The position numbers and the translations under genes were made by a program. This document shows positions 8,086-14,589 of a stretch of 15,336 nt of DNA, piece after piece (position 1 is the first letter of the stretch; every line of letters starts with the position of its first letter). Below the pieces are notes generated by a model. The model saw only the letters and a program-made list of their open reading frames with translations, was not told the DNA's origin and did not search any database. Origin of the DNA: Flavobacteriales bacterium (GTDB lineage Bacteria > Bacteroidota > Bacteroidia > Flavobacteriales_D > Cryomorphaceae); assembly GCA_020200995.1 (NCBI GenBank), contig JAIVHQ010000006.1, positions 1-15,336 of the forward strand, read 5' to 3'.

Positions 8086-8278
8086 AGGAGTCAGTGCAGC
8101 GCAGCGAAACTGATGACTGAAGAGTCTCCCTTTTGGAAATCAAGGGATTATCCACACATGATGTTTTGGACTCCGAAAAAAAAGGAGATTCTTCACTCCG
8201 CTGCGCTACGTTCTGAATGACGTGGGGATGGAACTGTTTACTAATTGGAGTAAGGGGTTGCAATTCCCGTCACTCAGA
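8086..8278 (+). repeat. Repeat module A, copy 1 (hairpin element)
   Basis: A 193-bp unit nearly identical to 8563-8754, with six substitutions and one A-run length change by eye. It contains a nested inverted repeat: AGCGCAGCG (8098-8106) pairs perfectly with CGCTGCGCT (8199-8207), and GAAGAGTCTCC (8119-8129) pairs with GGAGATTCTTC (8184-8194) with one G-T wobble. The unit ends ATTCCCGTCACTCAGA. It looks like a REP- or MITE-like intergenic element; it has no coding capacity. Confidence 0.9.
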
Positions 8279-8562
8279 GTGTCCAAAATTTGCATTTACA
8301 GAAAGGAAATGACAGTTGCGTAAGATGCTTCGCTGGGCATTTGCCCTGCGGAAATAGTAGCAGTTTGTCAAATTGAAGTAATGTGGTTGTGGGCATTCGC
8401 CCACGCTGGTACTTCTCAGTTCATGTTTTTAGTCAAACATAATTAGAATCTGTAGGCCACCGCAATTAGTAAGGACGGAGGCCGAAGTTAGCATCACTCG
8501 CGGGAGGCGGAGCGACGTCGTAGCGCGCACATTTTGTTCAATTTAAAAAATCTGTCATTGGT
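8279..8562 (+). repeat. Repeat module B, copy 1 (long form)
   Basis: The left part, GTGTCCAAAATTTGCATTTA and on to about 8316, and the right part (about 8475-8562, including GGAGGCCGAAGTTAGC, GGAGGCGGAGCGACG and TTTAAAAAATCTGTCATTGG) are both found inverted at 14834-15006. The central 155 bp or so (8317-8472) is not shared. It holds two small hairpins, GGGC-ATTT-GCCC near 8335-8346 and GTGGGC-ATTC-GCCCAC at 8389-8404. Confidence 0.85.
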
Positions 8563-8754
8563 AGGAGTCAGTGCAGCGCAGCGAAACTAATGACTGAAGA
8601 GTCTCCCTTATGTAAATCAAGGTATTATCCACACATGATGTTTTGGACTCCGAAAAAAAGGAGATTCTTCACTCCGCTGCGCTACATTCTGAATGACGTG
8701 GGGATGGAACTGTTTACTAATTGGAGTAGGGGGTTGCAATTCCCGTCACTCAGA
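8563..8754 (+). repeat. Repeat module A, copy 2
   Basis: A 192-bp direct repeat of 8086-8278, with the same nested stem: AGCGCAGCG 8575-8583 pairs with CGCTGCGCT 8675-8683. It is joined at the left to module B (CTGTCATTGGT) and at the right directly to copy 3. The junctions are clean, as if units were added in tandem. Confidence 0.9.
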
Positions 8755-8870
8755 AGGAATCAGTGCAGCGCAGCGAAACCGATGACTGAAGAGTCTCCCT
8801 TTTTATGAGTTAAGTCGTTTTAATATTTTGGAGACTCTTCACTTCGCTTCGCTGCGTTCTGAGTGACGTG
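8755..8870 (+). repeat. Repeat module A, copy 3 (short, diverged); possible terminator of the deiminase gene
   Basis: It starts like the other copies (AGGAATCAGTGCAGCGCAGC) and keeps the inner stem, here perfect over 11 bp: GAAGAGTCTCC (8788-8798) pairs with GGAGACTCTTC (8830-8840). The loop is shorter and different, and the roughly 60-bp tail of copies 1 and 2 is missing. It ends 18 bp from the stop codon of the minus-strand deiminase gene, so the hairpin could terminate that transcript. Confidence 0.75.
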
Positions 8871-8887
8871 GTGCGGAACTTTGAATT

Positions 8888-10696
8888 CTAATTGATGACC
8901 ATGAGAGGCGTAGCAGTGCGCCCCTGCGCCGAAGTCACCACCACGTGGTACACGCCGGCTGCCAATCCCGCTACATTTGCCGAAAGGCGGCGGTCGCCGC
9001 GCACTTCACCATTGAACACGGGAGCTACAATGCGGCCCGTCATGTCGGTAATAAATACGTCAATGGTAAGCGGCACTTCCGCAATTACGGGAATGCTCAC
9101 AATGTCGCGGGCAGGGTTGGGATATACAGGGCCCAATTCGAAAGACTCAATATCGTAAACGCTTGTCACATCGCCCAGCACTTTAAATGACCAGGTGCCC
9201 TCGGGTGCTACAATTGGCCGCACTTGCGTTTTTCCCGAATTGGCCTCGGCCGCCACGTAGTATTCTATGACCGTTTCGGGATCCTGGGCGGGAATCAGTG
9301 CTGTCCACTCAGTTTCGCCTGCGGCGCTCATGGCTGCTGCGCTGAACTCGGTCTCGCCTGAAATCCGGTAGTGCAAAGTGGCCTGTGCAATTCCCGTGCG
9401 GTGCTCAATCTCTGCAGTTACCTGATAGGCGTTTTCGCTGTCAAAAGTGTCCTGAAGTTTTTGGTGAACAATGAGTAGCGGGTCACTGACTCCAACGCTG
9501 TGCGTGATGCAGTGGATGGCTCCCGCAGCGGCGATGATCACCTCGGGCTGGTTGTCACAATCGATGGGCACCAAAGTGTAACCAGGCAGTGCTTCTGAAT
9601 AAATGCGGGCTGCAGTGGTGTCGTACTCTTGACGATACGAGGGATAGATAAAAGTCTTGTTGACGAAAACCCCGTTGGTGTAGGTCCGGTAATACCCCGA
9701 AGTGGGCGAACTGTCGGGCCACAAACCGCTAGGACTGTCGGGCATGGGTACGCGGATTATTTTGTATTCTTCACCGAAATAGGACAGGAAATTGTTGACG
9801 ACGTAGTCGATGTTGGCATTCATCTGCGGGCCGTCGGCGACGCCGGGCGGATACTCCCCTACCAGAAGGGTTTCCTCGTCGAGCAACTTCATGTGCATGT
9901 CGATGTGGCTGATTATGTCGAAGGGCAGTTCCGTCATTTTGATAAACCTGCTGAGCCCCTGAAAATCGGCTTTGATTTCGTCGATGTCTTCTTCAGTTTT
10001 GGCCGTTACATTGTAGGGGTTGCCGGGCTCATTTTCCTCGAGGATCAGCTCGCTGGCAAAACCGGTTCCCTGACCGTCGCTCATGAAATTCCCACCTGTG
10101 TTCACCAGGTCGTAAGGAGCCGCAGTGGTGGTGTAAACGTTGTGCCCGAGGTGGTCGCCGAGCGCGGTCGGAATCACATCGTCGGCCGGTCGGGGCCTAT
10201 TGTAGATCCAGTCTACGAAGGCCAGGGTGTCCACGCGGTTTCCATACACGGTATTGGCGCCGTAATCTCTGATCCAAACGCTGTTGGTGGGAGCTTCGAC
10301 CAGGTCGATGTTCTCCATGTTGTCAAAAGCGGGTACGGCTGGCCAGGATTGTTGTGCGGGCTGGGTGGACATGAGGTAGCTTTCCACTGCGGCGGCGTTG
10401 TCACAAAAGATGATCACCTTGGTTTCTGCTTTTGCAGCGCGGGCTATTTCTTTCAGTATTCGTCTGTAACTTCTCCAACTGATGGTCAGCGCCTGAATTT
10501 CTTCCCATTCCGCCATGTTGCGGAGGTTTTCGAATTCGGGAGGTGTCTCTATTCCCCTGTTTCGGGGAAAATTGTACTCGGAAAGCATAGCTTTCTCTTC
10601 GGGAGTCAGGTATTTGGGCAAGCCCGTATCTTCCTGTGCATTGCAGGGTTCAGCCATTAAAATGACAGCAGCCAAAATGGGTAAAAGTTTTTTCAT
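8888..10696 (-). CDS. Secreted agmatine deiminase / bacterial peptidylarginine deiminase family enzyme with T9SS tail
   Basis: A 602-residue exoprotein. The start at ATG 10694-10696 (MKKLLPILAAVILMAEPCNAQ) gives a proper Sec signal with cleavage after NA-Q21; the frame is open upstream but that extension has no signal sequence. Residues about 45-415 form a Porphyromonas-type PAD/agmatine deiminase domain: Asp144 in WIRDYGANTVYG, GGNFMSDGQG (201-210), His264/Asp266 in SHIDMHMKLLD, a Y-T-N-G-V-F-V-N-K strand (339-347), and nucleophile Cys396 in AGAIHCITHS. The family hydrolyses guanidino groups, from agmatine to N-carbamoylputrescine or from peptidyl-arginine to citrulline. Residues 425-508 form an Ig-like module. 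Residues 518-602 are a T9SS type A sorting domain (YPNPARD, FITDMTGRIV, LAAGVYHVVV). A secreted enzyme with this tail resembles P. gingivalis PPAD in layout, but the substrate cannot be read from sequence. It is the last gene of the blaI-type cluster, 76 bp after the preceding gene. Confidence 0.9.
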   Translation of the reverse strand: MKKLLPILAAVILMAEPCNAQEDTGLPKYLTPEEKAMLSEYNFPRNRGIETPPEFENLRNMAEWEEIQALTISWRSYRRILKEIARAAKAETKVIIFCDNAAAVESYLMSTQPAQQSWPAVPAFDNMENIDLVEAPTNSVWIRDYGANTVYGNRVDTLAFVDWIYNRPRPADDVIPTALGDHLGHNVYTTTAAPYDLVNTGGNFMSDGQGTGFASELILEENEPGNPYNVTAKTEEDIDEIKADFQGLSRFIKMTELPFDIISHIDMHMKLLDEETLLVGEYPPGVADGPQMNANIDYVVNNFLSYFGEEYKIIRVPMPDSPSGLWPDSSPTSGYYRTYTNGVFVNKTFIYPSYRQEYDTTAARIYSEALPGYTLVPIDCDNQPEVIIAAAGAIHCITHSVGVSDPLLIVHQKLQDTFDSENAYQVTAEIEHRTGIAQATLHYRISGETEFSAAAMSAAGETEWTALIPAQDPETVIEYYVAAEANSGKTQVRPIVAPEGTWSFKVLGDVTSVYDIESFELGPVYPNPARDIVSIPVIAEVPLTIDVFITDMTGRIVAPVFNGEVRGDRRLSANVAGLAAGVYHVVVTSAQGRTATPLMVIN

Positions 10697-10772
10697 GGCC
10701 GCAAGATACAAAACTGCAAATTGACACACAGGCCGCGATTGGCACTGTTTTTCGCGAATGCTGAAACCCCGT

Positions 10773-11258
10773 TTACTTTTCGTAAGGCTCAAACCGTGCA
10801 GAGCCACATTGAGAAAATTTCGTGTCGACCGGCAGCGGAAATCGGTATTGGGCAACAAATTTGTCGAGCATAGACCGGTATTGCTCTTTTCGCACAGCGC
10901 TGCAATTGTTCCCTTTTAACTGAAAGTGAAAGTAGTCTACTCCCCCGTTTTCATTGAAGTAAATTCGGTGTATTTCCTTGGTGGGCGCCGGCCATTCAAA
11001 TCCGTTTTTTCGCAGATAAGTGCCAAACTCCCTGAGCATGTCGTGGTAGGCTTCGATGAAGGCGTCTGAATTTCCGTCAAAAACACCTCGGTCTTTACCG
11101 CTTGACAAGGCCGGGGGGTATGACGCTTCTAACGCACCCATGTCGATTCCCTCCTTTTCACCTTGCGCAAATGGTGCGACGTGCTGCGCATACGCGGAGC
11201 CACAAACGGATGCCGCACCGGTCAAAAATGTGAGGATAAAAATGTATTTCAGACCCAT
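10773..11258 (-). CDS. Small secreted/periplasmic protein of unknown function
   Basis: A 161-residue protein. I chose ATG 11256-11258 (MGLKYIFILTFLTGAASVCGSAYAQ) because it gives a complete signal peptide with cleavage at AYA-Q25; the open frame extends 29 codons further but into sequence overlapping the upstream gene's end. The mature part has a helical region (SDAFIEAYHDMLREFGTYLRKNGF, about 64-87) and then strands and a helix: EIHRIYFNENGGVDYFHFQLKG (95-116), EQYRSMLDKFVAQYRFPLP (125-143). It ends KFSQCGSARFEPYEK. The pattern 'strand with G-x-V, helix, xYxFPLP, strand' faintly recalls a TonB C-terminal domain, like those of its two upstream neighbours, but the MPxWxPG motif is missing. The two mature cysteines, C119 and C151, could pair. 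It starts 37 bp after the second BlaR1-like gene, suggesting co-transcription. Confidence 0.75.
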   Translation of the reverse strand: MGLKYIFILTFLTGAASVCGSAYAQHVAPFAQGEKEGIDMGALEASYPPALSSGKDRGVFDGNSDAFIEAYHDMLREFGTYLRKNGFEWPAPTKEIHRIYFNENGGVDYFHFQLKGNNCSAVRKEQYRSMLDKFVAQYRFPLPVDTKFSQCGSARFEPYEK

Positions 11259-11295
11259 GGAAGGAGAGGTGTTCAAAGTAGCTAAGAAGTTTTGC

Positions 11296-12588
11296 TCAAT
11301 CTTTGAGCTTGAATCGAACAGGCAGGTTGTAGCGCACGGCGACATTTTTACCGTCCTGTTGCCCCGGAGTCCATTGTGGCATAGAGCCTATCACCTTTAA
11401 TGCCTCGGTTTCCAGCCTTTGATCAATCCTTCCTTTATCGGAGCCTAAAGCCTTGGGGTTTTCCACCAGACCATCAGCGGTGATGGTGAAGGTGATAAAT
11501 ACCGTGCCCTCTTCGCCATCGGCTTTCGCTCCTGCGGGGTACTTAATATTTTCGCCCAGGAAAGCCATCAATTCACTTTCTCCGCCGGGATATTCCGGCA
11601 TTTGTTCGACTATGGTATAAATGCCGTCCTCACCCGTCTGCGGGATGGGGGGTACACCGTCCACCATCATCACTTGCATTTCTGTCGGTGAGGAGTCGGA
11701 TTTAGATTGTGCCGGTGCTTCCGCTTCGTTTTCCACGCAACCGTGAATGAATATGGCCGCTGCGGTGAAGGGAATCAGGAGGGCGTAGCGGAGTATGCTG
11801 CGGCCCCGTTGCTTTTTGGTGAGCATTTCGATTCTCATTTTTAAAAGGTTTGATTTGTTAAAATGGTGGCCTACCAGGGAGTGATTCACCCCGAGGGCTT
11901 CACCTATCAGCACTTTGCTGTAGGTTTGATTGTCGTCATCGGCCGTCAAGGCATCGGCGCGAAATTCGTGGTTGGTTTCCGCCGCCCGCCGCAGGTAGTA
12001 AGCCGCGGGATTGAACCAGCACAGTATTTTAACCACCTCGGAAAGAATGAGATCAAGGCTGTGCCATTCCCGGATGTGGACGAGTTCGTGTGCGCGGATG
12101 AATGGCGCATTTTCGGCATTGACGTTCTTCGGCATGAACAGCACATTGAAAAAACTCGCCGGACGTGCATCGTCCTCCAAAGTCACTTCTGTGATCCCCT
12201 CGTGCGATGTTCGGCCCGATGCTGCCCTCCGCAGGGTGTGGTAGAGCTGCCGCAAAAACAGCAGGCCCGTCACCGATGCTCCTCCGAAGTAGATGATTTG
12301 CACGAGGCTGAAAACCCCCGATCCCGAACTTGCCGTCCGGAACTCCGCGGAGGATCCCACCACAAATGCCGGCAGGTTGACCTGAAAAATCCCGGAGATT
12401 TCCGCTGCGGCTTCGGGATAGCTGCCCGCGGGAAGGAGGGGTAGCAAAAAGGGCACGGTCAGGGATCCCAGAATCACCGCGCGGTTGGCGTTAAAGTTTT
12501 TTTGGCGCCTCAACCAGATGTAGTACATCGCTGCAAAAAGCAGGAGGTAGAGGTTGGCTTCGGCGAGGTAAATGAAGAATGTGTTCAT
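11296..12588 (-). CDS. BlaR1-like M56 zinc metallopeptidase fused to a TonB C-terminal domain (second copy)
   Basis: A 430-residue membrane protein. Membrane segments lie at about 3-25, 36-53, 92-114 and 266-284. The zinc site is HELVH (167-171), with downstream NHEFRADA (206-213) supplying the third ligand, probably E208; WFNPAAYYLRR lies between them, as in Bacteroidota BlaR1 proteins. After the last membrane segment comes an acidic linker (about 285-322). A TonB_C domain follows (about 325-430) with VEQMPEYPGG, a GTVFITFTITADGLVENPKALGS strand pair, and MPQWTPGQQDGKNVAVRYNLPVRF. In BlaR1 the zinc domain is cytosolic and the C terminus periplasmic, so the TonB part should lie in the periplasm in place of a penicillin sensor. 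The protein is paralogous to its upstream neighbour, 92 bp away. The role is probably signal-dependent cleavage of the BlaI-type repressor; the TonB arm's partner is unknown. Confidence 0.92.
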   Translation of the reverse strand: MNTFFIYLAEANLYLLLFAAMYYIWLRRQKNFNANRAVILGSLTVPFLLPLLPAGSYPEAAAEISGIFQVNLPAFVVGSSAEFRTASSGSGVFSLVQIIYFGGASVTGLLFLRQLYHTLRRAASGRTSHEGITEVTLEDDARPASFFNVLFMPKNVNAENAPFIRAHELVHIREWHSLDLILSEVVKILCWFNPAAYYLRRAAETNHEFRADALTADDDNQTYSKVLIGEALGVNHSLVGHHFNKSNLLKMRIEMLTKKQRGRSILRYALLIPFTAAAIFIHGCVENEAEAPAQSKSDSSPTEMQVMMVDGVPPIPQTGEDGIYTIVEQMPEYPGGESELMAFLGENIKYPAGAKADGEEGTVFITFTITADGLVENPKALGSDKGRIDQRLETEALKVIGSMPQWTPGQQDGKNVAVRYNLPVRFKLKD

Positions 12589-12680
12589 GATGCCTATGTT
12601 GTGGTTGTCGTCAATGAAATTTGGGTCGCGGTTAAATTCGGTTGCTGCCTCAATCCCTCGGGCGGCTCACGGTTTGAATT

Positions 12681-14189
12681 TTAATTTTTCGTGAAAATAA
12701 TCGGCAGCGTGTAGCGAACGGCCACATTTTTGCCGTCCTGCTTCCCCGGGGTCCATCGCGGCATGGATCTGACGATGCTCAATGCCTTTGCTTCTAAACT
12801 CGGATCGACATTCTCCGAGGTCTCCGCAATTTTGATGTCCTCCACATAGCCCCGAGCTGATATGGTGTAGGACACCACCACCATGCCTTGCGCACCGTCG
12901 GTTTTTTCGATTCCCGAGTGCTTGAGTTTGTCCAGCAAATATTTTGTCATGGCGTCGGGGCCTCCGGGAAATTCGGGCATTTGCTCAACGGAAGTGTAAA
13001 CACCGTCCTTGTCTTTTTCTACACTTCGGAAGGTTTGCTTCGGCAGATTTAACTTCATTTCGCCCGTGCGAATTGATTCGCGAATATCTTTGATCACTTC
13101 TTCTCGATCGAAACCCGGTGCCAGATTGAAATCTTCACTTTCGAAAATTTGGTCAATGAGCTTTAGCATCTCTTCGGTATCCACGTTTTGCCCGTCCGTA
13201 TCCGTTTCATTCCCGGCAGTGTAGATATACACATTGCCGTTTTCCTTCATTTCAATAATCCTATTGTGAAGTTCTTCAATGCCCTGTTTTTCTTTGACTG
13301 CGCTTGAAGGTTCTTCCACCTCTTCGGTGCATCCGTGAATGACAACGGCCAATGCCAAGGCGGGAATAAGCATGAAATAGGGTCGGTATGAAGCCTTTTT
13401 TGCCCCAGGCGTCAGGCGTTCAATACGCTTTTGAATGGCGGCCTTTCCGGCAAAGGGGTGTTGCAGCACCAGCCTGTCGGTGCCCATCGCTTCGGCGAGC
13501 AGCACCTCGCAATAACTGTGCTTGTCATTACTGTCTGCGAGGGTCGCTGCATCGGCGAGGTACTCGTGGTTCTCCTTCATCACCCGGCGCAAAAACCACG
13601 CTCCCGGATGGAGCCAGCACAATGCGCACACCAATTCGCCAAAAATCAAATCGAGGCTGTGCAGGCCCTTGGCGTGTGCCGACTCGTGTTGGATGATCCA
13701 ATTGCGGTGGGACGTACGACATGACTTTGAGATGATTACCCAATGGAAAAAACTCGAAGCTATATTGGGCTGATCTACTTCGCACAAGGTGAGGTTTTGC
13801 ATCCGGGTGCGTTTCGACCGTGCAATGATGCGCAGGGTGTTCCCTATGCGGTACAGGAGTATGAGCATGAAAATCGACACCCCCGCCGAGTACATATAAA
13901 TCGACCAATGCGTACCGTTTGCTGCCATCGGTGATTGATCCACAACGGTCGAAGCGCCTACAACCACCGGTGAGAGCACGACATCATAGATCGCGCTGCC
14001 CGATGCAGTCTCTCCCGCAGAAAACGAAAAGGGCAGGAGGGGCAGCGTAATTGCCAGGCCCATCGAAGCCAAAATGATGTAGCGATTCGCGACAGCATTC
14101 GATAGCTTTTTATGCAGCAGTGCAAAAGTCAGGGCAAAAATACCGAGGTATACATACGTCTCAATGAGGTAAACAGGGAAGTTGTGCAT
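12681..14189 (-). CDS. BlaR1-like M56 zinc metallopeptidase fused to a TonB C-terminal domain (first copy)
   Basis: A 502-residue membrane protein. I chose ATG 14187-14189 (MHNFPVYLIETYVYLGIF), which aligns with the start of its paralogue and lies 4 nt after the blaI-type stop; the longer frame overlaps that gene. Membrane segments lie at about 5-25, 36-54, 96-114 and 270-287. The zinc site is HESAH (168-172), with NHEYLADAA (207-215) downstream and CWLHPGAWFLRR between. The linker between the last membrane segment and the TonB domain is long (about 290-395), acidic and helix-rich (IEELHNRIIEMKENGN, EEMLKLIDQIFESEDF, REEVIKDIRESIRTGEM). It is where the two paralogues differ most. The TonB_C domain (about 396-502) has VEQMPEFPGG, GMVVVSYTISARGYVEDIKI and MPRWTPGKQDGKNVAVRYTLP. 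The probable role is a signal sensor and antirepressor protease for the adjacent BlaI-type regulator. Confidence 0.92.
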   Translation of the reverse strand: MHNFPVYLIETYVYLGIFALTFALLHKKLSNAVANRYIILASMGLAITLPLLPFSFSAGETASGSAIYDVVLSPVVVGASTVVDQSPMAANGTHWSIYMYSAGVSIFMLILLYRIGNTLRIIARSKRTRMQNLTLCEVDQPNIASSFFHWVIISKSCRTSHRNWIIQHESAHAKGLHSLDLIFGELVCALCWLHPGAWFLRRVMKENHEYLADAATLADSNDKHSYCEVLLAEAMGTDRLVLQHPFAGKAAIQKRIERLTPGAKKASYRPYFMLIPALALAVVIHGCTEEVEEPSSAVKEKQGIEELHNRIIEMKENGNVYIYTAGNETDTDGQNVDTEEMLKLIDQIFESEDFNLAPGFDREEVIKDIRESIRTGEMKLNLPKQTFRSVEKDKDGVYTSVEQMPEFPGGPDAMTKYLLDKLKHSGIEKTDGAQGMVVVSYTISARGYVEDIKIAETSENVDPSLEAKALSIVRSMPRWTPGKQDGKNVAVRYTLPIIFTKN

Positions 14190-14193
14190 GGCT

Positions 14194-14556
14194 TCAGGAT
14201 TTGGATTCTTTAATAAGTCTGAGCATTTCATCGAGAGCGCTCGCATCGAGATCTTTATTTTCGATGAAAAAGGACAAAAGCCGCGAAGGTGATCCGCTGA
14301 AATAGCCTTCCATCAATTTCTCTGTGCTAAACGACCGGTACTCGTCCTTGCTCACCAAAGGGTAGTACTCATGGCTTTTTCCGAAAGGGCGGTACCCCAC
14401 AAATCCTTTGCTTTCCAAAATGCGGACGATGGTCGAAACGGTGTTGTAGGCCGGCTTCGGCTCGGGATATGCTTCCAGAAGATCTTTTACAAATCCCTTC
14501 TCGCGCTCCCAGAGGATGAGCATGAGCTGCTCTTCGGCTTTTGTCAATTCTGTCAT
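14194..14556 (-). CDS. BlaI/MecI/CopY-family transcriptional repressor
   Basis: A 120-residue protein. I chose ATG 14554-14556 (MTELTKAEEQLMLILWEREKGFV), the standard BlaI beginning; the open frame extends 11 codons further but into the promoter. Residues 4-70 form the winged helix, with recognition helix PAYNTVSTIVRILESKGFVGY followed by the wing GKSHEYYPLVSKDEY. Residues 71-120 form the dimerisation helices (FFIENKDLDASALDEMLRLIKES). In staphylococcal BlaI the BlaR1-triggered cut lies between Asn and Phe just before a V-E-x-E-D-L segment. Here the corresponding pair appears to be F96-F97, so either the cut site differs or inactivation works another way. The protein probably represses its own operon through the palindromes at 14567-14606. 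Confidence 0.94.
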   Translation of the reverse strand: MTELTKAEEQLMLILWEREKGFVKDLLEAYPEPKPAYNTVSTIVRILESKGFVGYRPFGKSHEYYPLVSKDEYRSFSTEKLMEGYFSGSPSRLLSFFIENKDLDASALDEMLRLIKESKS

Positions 14557-14560
14557 GAAA

Positions 14561-14589
14561 CAAATGTAACTAAAAATATAGTTAAACAA
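14561..14589 (-). promoter_or_regulatory. Promoter of the blaI-type operon (near-leaderless)
   Basis: On the minus strand there is TTG (plus-strand CAA, 14587-14589), 18 nt, then TACATTTG (plus-strand CAAATGTA, 14561-14568). This is a full match to the Bacteroidota promoter pattern. The -7 box ends 4 nt before the start codon at 14556, so the transcript should begin at or next to the ATG and have essentially no leader. Confidence 0.75.

Larger units (their letters stand above)
8018..8887. other. Repeat-filled spacer between convergent genes
   Basis: About 870 bp with no credible gene. The short open frames at 8014-8220 and 8590-8808 lie inside repeat copies and encode matching peptides only because the DNA is duplicated. 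The stretch is made of repeat copies A1, B1, A2 and A3 (separate entries). Both flanking genes point into it, so some of the hairpins could act as terminators. Confidence 0.75.

Noticed and set aside
8475..8520. GTTAGC core with an adjacent imperfect hairpin, reminiscent of an integron attC site
   Set aside because: The core does not fit GTTRRRY, no matching RYYYAAC partner is present, and there is no cassette or integrase; it is part of repeat module B.
8014..8808. Two open frames encoding similar peptides (S-Q-C-S-A-A-K-x-M-T-E-E-S-P)
   Set aside because: The similarity reflects the duplicated module A DNA; the frames run through hairpin arms and have no gene-like features.
8086..8870. Repeated units considered as a CRISPR array
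   Set aside because: The units are about 190 bp, self-complementary and directly adjacent, without regular unique spacers or cas genes.
9629..10660. A 343-codon open frame on the plus strand
   Set aside because: It lies entirely antisense to the well-supported deiminase gene, with no signal, motif or promoter; it is a by-product of that gene's codon use.
10701..10708. TATCTTGC on the minus strand just before the deiminase ATG
   Set aside because: It is one T short of the -7 pattern and has no clear TTG at 17-23 nt; too weak to call a separate promoter, though an internal promoter cannot be excluded.
11863..12444. A 193-codon open frame on the plus strand
   Set aside because: It is antisense to the M56 domain of the second BlaR1-like gene; no protein features.
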